From assembly GCA_022478985.1 (NCBI GenBank), contig JAKSZP010006730.1:62001-126000 (forward strand): DNA of 64,000 bases. Direction: 5' to 3'. The position numbers were made by a program, and so were the translations under genes. Positions 1-11,229 of this stretch are shown piece by piece. The stretch comes from Massospora cicadina. Lineage: Eukaryota > Entomophthoromycota > Entomophthoromycetes > Entomophthorales > Entomophthoraceae. Positions within the stretch are counted from its first letter, which is position 1, and each line of letters begins with the position of its first letter. The notes beneath the pieces are model-generated. The model was not told the DNA's origin. It ran no database searches and worked only from the letters and a program-made list of their open reading frames with translations.

Positions 1-1010
1 CATCCTGCTTTTAGTTGGATCACTTAAAGTGTAAATGTCCCTCTCTCAATGCTTCCGCTGGACCTGCTTTGTCTCCATCTGGCCCCCAATTGTCCACACA
101 CCCCACTGCCTTTCTGGTATGGGGTACAATCCTTCCCCCCTCCCCCAAAGCCTGCTGCCACTACGGTGCCTCCAAACTGCCAATCAGCCTCCTCCACAGT
201 CCAGAGCCACCTGCGCTTCAACCAATCAGGAGACATCTTGGACAACAGTTTGGTCCCACTCTATTTTTAATCAACATATACAGCCATCAATTCACTAACA
301 TTAATTTCTTGTATGACTTTAACCCATGGTCCTCATTGGTTGAAAATGATTCTGTTGGAAATATTATTGAAGAATCATATGTCCACATCAAAGAATTTAT
401 CCAGATACAGAACCCTGTTCAGTTCCCTCGGCGTTTTTATGACCCTGGCCAAACGCCCATGTGTTCACCATATCCGCCAGCTTGTCAAAGCAGCAGTTGC
501 TCACCCAGATAATGCTGACATCTGCGAGTGTGCTGCTGCATAAGTGGTTATACTAGCAAAGGGTATCCCTCCTCCCATTATCGCCCTGACCATAGCCCCA
601 CAGGGCAAACGTGGCATACTAAACCTCCACAAACAAGCGAATTCCGCCATCAAGCAAGTTGTTATCACTTCACAGTCCAATCCAAAAGTCACCTGTGCCA
701 CCGCCAATTTGTTATCCAAGCTTCCTTCCATCTAATTTCACGTGGAACAATGCTTGTCCCAGTACCTAGGTGCAATTTTTGCTGCAGGAAATTTACATGA
801 CCACCAATCATCTGAGATCTCAACCCACATGTCGCTGATCACCCCACACCATTGCTCTCCGCCTTGATCCACACTCTTATCTATAAGGAGGACTCTGATG
901 CCGAGGATGAGCCCCCAAACCCCCTTCCCCTTCCACCATGGTGGGATAAGCGGCTCACCATCGTTCCACCTGGTCAGTTGTTTCATCCTATTTGTGCCTT
1001 GACACTCATT
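1..1010 (+). other. Unrecognised GC-richer segment with degraded ORF-like frames
   Basis: This stretch is visibly richer in C and G than the DNA to its right. On the + strand one frame is open over 313-735 apart from a single TAA at 541, and another frame is open over 15-512. A further stretch near 870-1010 reads as acidic residues followed by proline-rich sequence (EDSDAEDEP, then a PWWDKR motif). I do not recognise a family, and the segment is cut by the left window edge. It could be part of a mobile element that is not of the gypsy type, or a host pseudogene. No promoter, intron pattern or terminal repeat was identified. Confidence 0.3.
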
Positions 1011-1559
1011 TAGGGCGTTTGGTTCATCTTTTCAGTTTTCTTGTCTAGTATTTCTGTTTTGGTAATGTCCGTCCCCTGGTCAGCTTACCTTAAATAAGTT
1101 TTAATTTTAGATTAAATGCAAAACATCAATGCAGCGTTCCAGAATCTAGTCTTCTCTGCCAGCCATGCAGGATTAGTAGATTTGCATAAATATTTAAAAC
1201 ATGGCTCTCAAGTGTATGACCTCACATATGTAAAATAGAATTTGATTTTCTAGAGGATACTAAAGAAAGAATTTCAGGTGAGGAAAGAGGAACACACCCT
1301 CAACTGATAAATAATATCCCATAAAGAGCTATACAGATTATAAATGATTTAGGCATAAAAGTTTAATAGTCCTGGCATCCCAGCAACCACTAGCTGGTGG
1401 ATTGTGAGCCTATATTTTAATAAATTCTGAAAAATCTATTTACAATTAAATTTTCTAAATATCATCAACTCATCCATCAGTTTTATCAGAGAGGTGAGAT
1501 TTCATCCGTTGTATTAATGAATTTATAAGCCCCAACCTTAGAGAATACCAGGGTTGGTA
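1011..1559. other. AT-rich spacer, nothing recognised
   Basis: No ORF, repeat or element terminus was recognised here. The base composition becomes AT-rich immediately after the GC-richer left segment. Confidence 0.4.
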
Positions 1560-1690
1560 GCTTCTGGCAGGGTAATTCCTGTTTCCACCCTAGTGCAGGT
1601 TTTGTTCAATACAAGTTCAAAACCTTTACTGGCTAGAAAATTTTTTGGTGTGGTATATTTTGTCCCAAGATCGACCCACCTTGAACCTTA
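1560..1690 (+). repeat. Dispersed repeat, copy 1 (partner near 58685-58800)
   Basis: About 115-125 bp match a second stretch near 58.69-58.80 kb in the same orientation. Shared blocks include GCAGGTTTTGTTCAA-like and GTGTGGTATATTTT-like words. In one + frame both copies read STLVQVLFNTS, so the unit may be coding rather than a terminal repeat. Here it lies just upstream of an integrase remnant. At the other site it lies after the truncation point of element J. Confidence 0.5.
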
Positions 1691-1779
1691 GGGAATACCA
1701 AGTCCACTTATTCCACAATCCAAAGAATTCTTATGGGCTATTTCACTTATTTAGACTACCATTATATGTATACAAAGAA

Positions 1780-2950
1780 AATTGGGTTTATGAGCTGATT
1801 AGACAACACAAGATGTGGTTTTAAGAGGCCCCTGAAATTTGAGAACAATTTAAACAAATTAAAGAACAAACCCAAATTAAACAAGGATTGCTTTATAGAG
1901 TGTAGGGATAGCTTAGATACCTTATGTACGCCCCTTAAGATTGACCTCAGCCATCCTGGGGGCGCATACCACTGTGAATCATGGCGCTCTATAGAAAACT
2001 TACCAGTGGCTTAAGGATTAAAGTTACTGGGAGGACATGACCTACTTCATATAAAGTGATATCAAACCCTTTCTCATCTGCATAAGTCAAGGTCCTTCCA
2101 ATCTGATTTATCAACATCAAGCTGTTGGCTAACCTCACCATATACCAACGTTAATATTGATGTAATTAGACCCTTTCCTACTGCCATTCATGGACACCAA
2201 TACATTATCCTCGCCATCAACAATTTCAAAAAATAGTCTAAGCCACTCAGTTGTCTTCGCCACCACTAAGGCCACTGTCTGATTATTTTTTAAACAAGTC
2301 TTCACCTGAAATGGTAGCTTAAAGTTCTTTCACCATATTGTACAAACTTGTGCCCCAAGTAATTGAACTTAATTTTCTGATGTGGATATATCAAGCCTTT
2401 CAGCCCCTATTACCTTTCCACTAATGGGGCCATAGATTGGTCTAATGGTACTTTATTTTTATCTTTTTAAAATGGCTTAAACTAGTCCATCTCAATGGAA
2501 TCAGTATATCCATGGAGCTCTGATGGCTTACAAGGTATGCTATCACCAAATTGTTGGGGTGTCCCTGCTTAAAGATTTATATGGTGGGACCACATGTTAC
2601 CCCTAGTGTCCACCCTATATGGGAACTTTTCTCCTGACATGGCTGATTTAGTTTGGAGGAGACTGCCATAGGAGATTTTTAGGCTTCAGGCTCTGGTGTA
2701 AAAATCTCCTATAGTGTATTATCAGAAGAGAAATCAAACAATCCAATGCTAAAACCCCTCACTCCTGACATCAATTGGGAGACATTTCTTTTATACCATT
2801 ACTGACTTGCAGGAAGAATCCATAAGGTTTTATGTATTGTGGGATGACACTATTGAGTGGTGTTCTGCCATGACCCTAAATACTCCCTTGCAGACATCAA
2901 GCTGAGGACTGTTATAATCAAATTTTTTAAGGTTCCACAAAGTTGTGTAC
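1780..2950 (+). pseudogene. pol: Element D: decayed gypsy integrase remnant
   Basis: This is a frameshifted remnant of a retrotransposon integrase, the enzyme that inserts element cDNA into host DNA. In order it shows a pre-integrase segment (QGLLYR-type words near 1880), a degraded zinc-binding region near 1960-2090, and a core motif reading NIDVIRPFPT followed by YIILAINNF near 2150-2230. This matches the family pattern IDVIGPFP...YIIVAIDHF. Near 2520-2640 a C-terminal AYKVCYHQIVGVS stretch corresponds to the AY.TSYH...GMSPF segment. Stops and frame changes occur throughout. No LTR belonging to D was identified. The 3' side is cut by the 5' LTR of element A at 3138. Confidence 0.65.
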
Positions 2951-3137
2951 CTACACATCAAGATCTTGACAGGTCATGTTGAGAAAAAGGAATTTGATTA
3001 TTTCATCTTAACCCAGACCTCTGAAGAGTTGGTAATTGATCCACATAAATTACTGCTTAAAAAATTCATTGATTGGACCTTATTACAAAAGATACAAAGG
3101 GTCAAATTAAATCTTAATCTCCAACTTTGAGTACAAA

Positions 3138-3884
3138 GTTTTTCAGACATCAGGATATCTGACCTGATGAGAATAATATAGAGCAATTGACTACCATAAG
3201 AATATTGACGCCTAGACCTAAGAAGGGGTAAAAAGTTACTTATTAAGTTATATGTAAAACCAATGGTCAGTAAGGCTCAACTTAATAATAGAAAAATTCC
3301 AATGGGCCAATTTGCGCCAATATTCCCCAAGATGAAATATTTATAATGAAAATAGAGGAGAATTAGATGCCAGGTGACCACTATACTAGGTGGCACATAA
3401 AGTAGTAAATTCAGATGAAACCCACAAAAAAAGAATTTGCCCAATGATTGACCAAAGTAAAACCAGGTCTTATCTATTTTGGTACATTCAGAAATCCTTT
3501 TTCGTCCTATCAAAAATATCCTATAAAGACATTGTACTTATGGATGCATCGCCTTACCAACTGCCTCCCACCCTTTTCCCTCTATATTAACTTTTAATCC
3601 TTTTCCTTATGAGTTTTTTATTATTAAATGTAACACATAAATCCCCAATTCTATACTACAATAAAGGTACGCTGTTATTTCTATATCTCTTTTTGGTACT
3701 TGACTTTCTGTATTCCTTTTGCCACAATTACCATAGGATGAATACTATAGCTGAAAGGACATTATAGCGACTTGACACCCTCATTAATAAATAATATTTT
3801 TGTTATGAGTCAAAATGCTTCAAATATTGACCGTTGGGCTTTTTGGGCACAAATATATCTAACAACAAAATTGGAAGCCCAACA
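3138..3884 (+). repeat. Element A 5' LTR
   Basis: It aligns along its length with 22945-23737. Shared landmarks include ATCAGGATATC near the start, ACGCCTAGACCTAAGAAGGG, CTAGGTGGCAC, AATCCTTTTCCTTATG and the end GAAGCCCAACA. The left edge is set by alignment to the right copy, which begins TGATGTC just after a polypurine tract. The terminal TG is lost here. Confidence 0.8.
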
Positions 3885-3887
3885 TGC

Positions 3888-3905
3888 TGGTGCTTACTAC
3901 AGAGG
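3888..3905 (+). other. Element A primer-binding site
   Basis: TGGTGCTTACTACAGAGG lies 3 nt after the LTR end. It differs at two positions from the form TGGTGCTCACTACAGGGG found after the LTR of element I. By family knowledge this pairs with the 3' end of a host tRNA to prime minus-strand DNA synthesis. Confidence 0.75.
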
Positions 3906-4052
3906 ATCATTCATCTCTTGAGAATACCTGCACCTAATTGATTGCAATATGTACAATATTTGATTGATAGTATAACCCGCTGGGTGCACAATGGAAACAG
4001 TGAAGAAGATGTCTGAATAGGAAGTCCACCCATCGTCACATCTGAAGAAATC

Positions 4053-4604
4053 TGTTGTGAAAGGCATCCATATTAATTTTGAATAATCCTCTATTAAAAT
4101 CCTATGGTCAGAATGATAACAAATGTGATTGGACTTCGTCCAAGATGCTCTAACAATTCCCCCTACTCTCCAAGTTCCCTACTCGTTCCATAATCATGAT
4201 GCAGCGTGACTACCCTCTAAATTGACCTTTCCCATAAATGGGCATAATTATACCCTTTGTACTCATTGTACGCATAGTGCTTATTGTACACCTTGAAAAA
4301 CATGATTCTAGCTGGAGGCACCAAGGTTCCATGGCTAAAGAATCCCATATAAGTGCCCTTTCCTGATACCCCAATAAAGTATCATCATTTGCCTAAGGTT
4401 ATCTTAGTTTATTAGAAGTCGCTCTCACAATAGATATTTACTATTTTGATAAGTCAGAGGTATATTGAATATCAAATAGCACCCTGTACAATATTCTGTG
4501 AAAATTACCTCATCATAGAACTAAGCTTTACAATAAATAGGATTAATCAAGTTTCCAGACAGAATTATCCCTGTGCCTGTAGGGTGCTTGTCTCATGCTT
4601 TACA
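4053..4604 (+). repeat. Element B 5' LTR
   Basis: This 552-bp LTR starts TGTTGTGA and ends TTACA. It aligns throughout with 10620-11170. Shared words include AAGATGCTCTAA, GACCTTTCCC..AAATGGGC, AATCCCATA and TGCTTGTCTCA. The TATA-like and polyadenylation regions are too decayed to assign. Confidence 0.85.
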
Positions 4605-4607
4605 TTA

Positions 4608-4625
4608 TGGTGCCCATTACAGGGG
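4608..4625 (+). other. Element B primer-binding site
   Basis: TGGTGCCCATTACAGGGG begins 3 nt after the LTR end. It differs at two positions from the form shared by the other elements here, and it supports the LTR boundary at 4604. Confidence 0.75.
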
Positions 4626-4658
4626 TCCCACGTTCAATTAAACTTTGCTATCAGAAAA

Positions 4659-7130
4659 ATGGATTCTCTTACTGAAGAAAAAAACAATCAGAATAACCAA
4701 GCGCTTGTATCTTATGTTTACCTACCTATTCCTTCTCAGTTGGCTCGCACAGAAGTAGAGAGTTACTCTCCTCGCTTTAAAGGGTTCAACTCATATGATC
4801 TCTGAGGAGCATTTCCATATTATCAGCCAAATGTTGCTAAGTGGGTTCCAGTTATTCACTCATGAGTCAGCCAACCTTATACCCTTTTTATTTTACCAGT
4901 GATACAACCAAGACCAAATATGAAGGACTATGGGAAATTCTGCAGCATGTTTGCAATCATGTTCTATCATTTATTAGTAAAATCAAACGTTTAGGGTATT
5001 TTATTATGGGATACCTACAGCACACTGTGAGGAACTTCCTAATGACTATTGTTTGTCACCATGCTCTAAATATGGAGGTGTTCCAGTGGAACTAACAGAA
5101 TGTGGAACCAATGCGCCTCTTTACACAATCAGCTTGAATCTAGTTTCTGCGGGGTGCAACAAGCTGTTAACTCAAATCACAAGCTCAGGATTTGTCTCCT
5201 AACATCCATCTGGTTGAGCTTATTAATCAGCTGAACTGGAATGTGATCAATATCTGTCATTAGGCTATGTTTGTATGAGGTGTCACAGCCTCCTGGGCAA
5301 ATGAAGTAAATCAGTTTCAGACAATAGTTAAATTCGCGATAATTGGTGCCTGAGCATAAGTTTAACACTCCAAAATAGTGAAGGAGCTCAGCCATTATAT
5401 CCTTCAAGAAATGCAGGTCGCTGCCCAACATATCAGAAGCACAGCCAAATTGACCTCCAACCTTCAGGAGGAATTATGAAATCTCTAAAGCCAACCAAAA
5501 GCCATGTGCCATGACATTGACTCCCTAAAAACCACTAATGTTTCTTTTAAATAACGATTTAGATGATGTTTTGAAGTAACAACGAGCTCTACCATATCAC
5601 ATGAAAGTTATAAGACGCCAACAGGGATCAAAATACTGAGAATATCAAGTTTTAAACTTTGACTCATGAGCTATGAAATGGGTTTATTATTCTGAAACAA
5701 TAAAAGGTATTTTTAAAATGTGATCAGTAAATAATGACTGACTTGGGAGCAGTGCATGGGGACGGATCTAAGCAATGGACATTGCCATTTAAAGTCAGAT
5801 TAAACCATTAAGAACTAAATAGACCAATTGAAGAAGCCTCATCTGATGTGGGGTCAGTCTAAGCTGTTATTGATCATCTCTAACGATTATTCTGGATGCG
5901 TTATTGGCAATGACCCCTTTACCCAGCCCTTCTAGCCAGCCTCAAGACCTACTGGGGGACACATCAACCTGAAACCTCACATAGGGTCTTCTAGGCTGCA
6001 TTAAGATCTTTATCTCCATTATGCTCTTCCAGTATTTTCAACAATTCAACCCCATTAATTTGCCTAAGTTCAATCAATACGGAAATGTGCAGTTGTTCAT
6101 AAAGATGTTCAAAATGACGTTGCATAGAGCTGATGATTTTTTCAAGTCCATTACTATGACTAATTGCTTAAACAAATAAAGATAGGACTTAATCATGCCT
6201 TATCTTCCAGAGGACCAATGGATTATGATAATGGTAAAAATGCAGTACTATGTGAATTTGGTAGCCCTTAAAAGAATGTCTATGTGCAAGGGTATAATTA
6301 TGTCAATTCAGTTATGGAAGAACAAAACTATTTCTGAGTTCTCCAATTGTTTCTACCTTGAGGCTCAGGTCTTATTAGGAGCCAAGGCTATGATTGGCTT
6401 TAACGTGAAAATTGCCTTGCAAAACGTCACAAAACCTAGCCTCAGCATCCACCGTTTACTGCTGCCTGTGCTGGTTAAGTAGTTGGACAGTATGTTTATG
6501 ATTAAATACCTCAAGTGATGTGAGGTTACCTTTAGACTAATAAACATTGAAGCGCATGACACTCACTCCAACCCCTGTCAAGGTAATGCTAAGAGCCCTA
6601 TAAAATTCAGCTATAATTGGCATGAAAATATGGGCCCTCAATGAAACCTCCCTTAAGTCACTCTCTGGATCTGTGAGTCTAATGGGCACTATTCTGCTAG
6701 ATTCCCAGATGACGCCCCAATATCAACTATATTTTTCCTCTATGAATGAGCTTAGTCAGGAAAAGATGGTCAAAAATAAAGATAGGTTACTTTAATGTCA
6801 AGCAACCATATATCCCACCTCAGATGCAAGTTTAACCTAACCAGTGCTCACCGTGACCCAAAGTCAGCAAGATGAACTTGAAAAGGAAAGGCAGATAATT
6901 ATTACCAAATAACACACCACGAAGCTTTCCTAACAGATCAATTACAGTAGAAATATAAGAACTAAATTAGTTATCTTCCTTAAATAGCATCAAATTAGAA
7001 TTACCTCTCAAAGCTTTGAATACCCATTTTTTCAGATGTAAGGCAAATCAAAGCTAATATAAATCTAATTGATGATCCCAATGTCCTCACATCAAGCAAA
7101 TTATGCTTTTTTTTATGACTGCACTTATAT
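4659..7130 (+). pseudogene. gag: Element B gag (broken)
   Basis: Gag forms the virus-like particle. The likely start is ATG at 4659, 55 nt after the LTR, giving MDSLTEEKNNQ and an open frame to 4805. The gag of element I also begins MD. The long N-terminal half continues with many stops. The capsid core is recognisable near 6050-6180 as LPKFNQYGNVQLF followed by KMFKMTLHRADDFFK. This matches LPKFDKDGNVYSFLK in element G. A better preserved frame runs 6195-6482 (MPYLPEDQW onward, equivalent to MPYLGED in G). No intact zinc knuckle was found between 6500 and 7100. Multiple in-frame stops and frame changes make this non-functional. Confidence 0.7.
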
Positions 7131-7139
7131 CAACATAAT

Positions 7140-10100
7140 TGTAACTAAGATCTGGGTTTGTGAAATTGTTGACAACGGAGTTCCAGTTAATGCAAGCTCA
7201 AGCCGCTTTGTGAAGAAGTAAATAGCTGATCCTGATGTGGCCCATAGTCAACAATATGAGATTGCAGGCACTATACAGTACCATTAGTGTAGAAACCTAC
7301 AGTGCTTTTCCCATGAAAATTGTATTTTTCCAAGTTAGCGCCCCATTATAGTATTATCCAGTCAGAAAAGAAAATTTGTATTGTCATAAGTTTCCTCAAA
7401 TTTTATGGGGCAGTTATCAGCTATGAGGAAAATACTTTTAAATTCTCAGTTAGATCTTTCCCATCCATTACTCTTGAGATGAGCACTCTCTCTTACTAAT
7501 CAAACCAAATCTACCAATATGATATATACTGATAGAATAATTTATATTTAATATATGCAGACTGGTCAATTATAGTTGAGCCCCACCTTCCATCATCTCC
7601 AAAAATCAGTGCAGTCCCATATGCGTTTCCTACACTTATGAGCTTTTAAAGTGCAATGAGTTGTAAATACAGGTCTGACTCTGAACCTGCCAGGTGAGGT
7701 ATTGGAAGAAGTTTACTCATATTTGGAAAACTAAAAATTGAACCTCTTGTAGCACTCATGTTAGTTGTTCCAAGGGCAACAGGAAAATTTGTTTACTTTT
7801 TGCTAACCTGACATTTTAAAAAATTACTGCGACTAATGGAAAGAAAATTGCTTATGTACATTTTCTGCCCTGAGATGAGGTACTACACAGTGAGAGTATA
7901 GGAGACCTGTCAGAGTTTGGCCTATTGGACACTGTGCCTAGCGTATGTGCTCTTTTAGCTTGTAATCAATTACAAGTCCTGACTGAAGAGCAAAAAACCA
8001 AGCTTTAGCCTTACTGCAAAAATATGCGCATGTATTTGATACTGGGAATTACAATCTGGGGTGCATCATAGGTATAATGCATCACATCGATACTGGGGGA
8101 TGCTCAGCCCATACATTATCACCCCATTTGAATCAGTTGAGCCAATAAAGAAGTTGTTCAGTAAGAGCTCAACTGATTACTAAAATAAGGGATGACCATG
8201 CCCTCCCGTATCCCCTGTGCCATTAATGTACTTATTTTTGATATTGGTCAGCTCCCACTGAGTTGTGATTGATTATCGTTACCTAAATATATTTACTAAA
8301 AATATTCTTATCTTCTACCACATATAGATAACAATCTTGACCAGCTAGAGAGGCCAAATACTTCTCCGTTCTGGATCTCATTGGCAGTTATTGGAAAAAT
8401 TACTTAAGGGTGAGCAGGAAAAGTGCGCTAAAATCACTTCCCAGGGGTTGTACTAAACTACCCACATGCCCAAGGCTTAAGCAATGCACAGGCCACCTTA
8501 CAAAGAGCCATGGACTCCATTCTGTGGATTTAAAGATGAGCTGTGTTCTAGTATACCTTAGCAATACTAATGTTTTTTACGCACCTTTAAAAAAACCATC
8601 TGTCCCATTTGTAAGAAGCTTTCAAGTGAATAGTTATGGCTCAACTTAAAATTAACCCCAGTAGATTTCATTCTTAAGAATCAAATGAAGTATTTGGGTC
8701 ACAGTGTCAATACCTAAGAGTTATGACTGCAGCCTCAGAATCTTGAGGCTGTTAATCAGATTGAGATCCTGATAACAAGCGGGATGTAAAAGTAGTTTTT
8801 AATATGGTGGGATACTACTAACAGTTCATACTAGTATTCTCTCAGATTGATGAGCCTCTGATTCACCTACTCCAAAGTGGAGTGAATTTTTCTCTGATCT
8901 CTTTAAATTTATAATTGTTTTTAACAAATTGAAGGTGATGTAAATTAAAGCGCCCGTGCTACAATATCTATACTTCAGGTGCTTTTTATATCCAATCTGA
9001 TGCTTTGTTAACAGCCATTTGGTCTGTGCTCTCTCAACAGGATGAACAAGGAGAGGAGCACCCAGTAGCTTTCTGTAGCTGTACCCATACCAAGCAGCAA
9101 TAAATGATATGGTAACAGAACGCATATGTTGAGCCATTATTTTTGTCTTTAAACAATTCTGTATTTTCATTCACAGCAATAAAATTTCAGGTGGTTGCTG
9201 ATCACGCCTCTTTGAGGTGGTTTTATGACCTTATAGAGCCTGAAGGTCAGCTGGTCAGTTAGTCATCGAAGCTCCAAGCCTATGACCATGAGGTTATCCA
9301 TCAATCTGGGTCCTCTTATCAAAATGCTGATGGACTTTCCTGTCTACCCATTATGTCTGCGCTGATCCCATACACCAACTAGTAAATTGAGAAAATGAAA
9401 GCCTTAAATATGATGACAAACATTTCCCATTTTAGGCATACTTTGGATTGATTAATGAAGAACGCCAAATTCTGGAACGGGATAAACTATAAAATTGATA
9501 GTGAGGTCAGAAGGTGACTATATCTTGCACTTTCTGAATGACCATATATAAATATATAAGCTCATCTTATTATTGGGAATAAATTTTTGGTTTAGACGCT
9601 ATAGCAGATCTGACAGAGTTACTAACGATAATAGATGTAGTTTGACATCTAGGACCACTTAAAAAAGTGCCATGAGTGCCAATAACAACATCATTTTAAG
9701 TCCATCACCACCTATCAGCTGTTTAGGCCCAACTGGGTGTGTCATACCATCTCTATTGATGTTATTGGTCCCCTACCAGTCAGAAATTTCAACCATTGTT
9801 ACATTATTGTGACATTGACCATTTAATCAAGCGGGTCAAAGCTAAGCTCTTATTCAATATTGGAGCAGTTACTACCAGCAAGTTTGTCATATAGCATATC
9901 AATCACAGGCATTGGTGTCTGAGGGTTATCCTGGTGGACAACGCCACTAAATTCACCTCAAAATAATTTTAGGACTAAACAGGCTCATGAGAATTAGGGG
10001 GTTTATGATCTATACTACCTAAAGACCAATGGAACTGTTGAGAAGGTTAATGGAACCTAGAGAAAATCCTCTAAAGTTCGCTGCCTCTTTCTCTTCCCAA

Positions 10101-10607
10101 TGGACTCTTTATGTCAATTATGCACTTTTCACATATAATAATGGATAGTATAGTGCTACTAGATCATCTCCTTTCCGATGATTGTATGGCTGACATCCCG
10201 TTTTACTACCTATATTATACTCCATTTACAAGGATGAAGATATTACAGCCTGAAGAATACTTTAATCAACTATTGAAGGCTATAATCAAGATTTAGATCA
10301 AGGCTTATTAGTCCGCCTAAACTAGAAGATTAATCAGAAAGCATATGATATTATTCATCTAACACCTTAGCGTGATTCAACGAGGGTGATTGAATGGCTT
10401 ACTGTGACTCCTACAAATTTTGATAAACACACAAGATGTCAACCCTCTGGAATGGGCCATACATAATTTTACAACGCTCATTTTTTGATGTATATATTAT
10501 CAAGAACTTTCTCAATGGCAAATTTTTAATATGGTCACACGAAATTCCTCAAACCTTACCACAACAGACCCATTACCCGCCAGCCTCCTCCAGAAATTGA
10601 GTTGATT
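7140..10607 (+). pseudogene. pol: Element B pol: protease, RT, RNase H, integrase (broken)
   Basis: The domains appear in gypsy order. Protease is near 7165-7270: IVDNGVPVNASSSRFVKK resembles the DSGAPLN site of element G, with the active-site aspartate followed by N in place of S. Reverse transcriptase spans about 8030-8800 and includes AQGLSNAQATLQRAMDSI, while the YLDD box has become YTLAI-like. RNase H spans about 8980-9350 (IQSDALLTAIWSVLSQ, VVADHASLRWF, YQNADGLSCLP). Integrase core spans about 9660-10050 (CHTISIDVIGPLPV, YIIV), with a retained catalytic glutamate in TNGTVEKVNGT. A GPY/F-like C-terminal segment (STLWNGPYIILQ) lies near 10440-10480. The integrase runs up to the polypurine tract without any accessory gene. 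Confidence 0.8.
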
Positions 10608-10619
10608 CAAGGGGGGAAA
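10608..10619 (+). other. Element B polypurine tract
   Basis: AAGGGGGGAAA lies directly before the TGTTGTC start of the 3' LTR. In LTR retrotransposons this tract primes plus-strand DNA synthesis. Confidence 0.8.
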
Positions 10620-11170
10620 TGTTGTCAAAGGTGTTAACTCGAATTTTGTAATACTCTATCAGATGCCTACTATTAAACCAAAAACAAACGCAATCAAACA
10701 TCATCTAAGATGCTCTAATTATTCCCTTGATCTCTGGGTTCCCTATATATTCCAGAAATGCCACGCGGTGATTTCTACTCTTTAAATCGACCTTTCCCTG
10801 TAAATGGGCCTGATTATACCAGTTTTACTCACTTAGAATATTGTGCTCATTGTACTCTCCAAAAACCATAATTCTAGGCTAGAGAAATCGATGTTATGTG
10901 GTTGGAGAATCCCATAAATATTTTTTCCTGACTCCCAATATAGTATCATCAAGCTCCTGAAGTTATCTTCATTTATCAAAAGTAACTCTTACAATAGAAA
11001 TTTATTTTTTTGAGAAGTCAAAGGGATATTGAGTATCATATAGCACCCAGTACAACATCCTGTGTAAATTACCTCATCGCTGAACTGAAGTGTTATAATC
11101 ATGTAGGATTGAATGAGTTCTCAGACTAGAATTATCTCTGTGCCATAGAGTGCTTGTCTCACGCTCTACT
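10620..11170 (+). repeat. Element B 3' LTR
   Basis: This 551-bp LTR starts TGTTGTCAAAG and ends near CTCTACT. It is about the same length as the 5' copy but noticeably diverged from it. The terminal CA has mutated. Confidence 0.85.
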
Positions 11171-11229
11171 TAGTTCAATAAAACCCATTGGAGATTCCTA
11201 AATCTGTATTCTAACATAGATTTACAATT

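Larger units (their letters stand above)
4053..11170 (+). mobile_element. Element B: full-length decayed Ty3/gypsy element nested in A
   Basis: This is a 7.1-kb + strand element with LTRs at 4053-4604 and 10620-11170, a primer-binding site at 4608 and a polypurine tract ending at 10619. It has the domain order gag, protease, reverse transcriptase, RNase H, integrase. It sits 168 nt after the 5' LTR of element A, before the gag of A. No 5-bp target duplication is visible (aaatc on the left, tagtt on the right). The insertion is therefore inferred from the continuity of A on either side. Confidence 0.85.

Noticed and set aside
24..986. Minus-strand frames in the left segment (24-245, 501-731, 738-986)
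   Set aside because: Short, with no motif. The + strand frames are longer and no better evidence favours the minus strand.
4048..11175. Target-site duplication for element B
   Set aside because: Flanks AAATC and TAGTT do not match, so I claim nesting only from the continuity of A.
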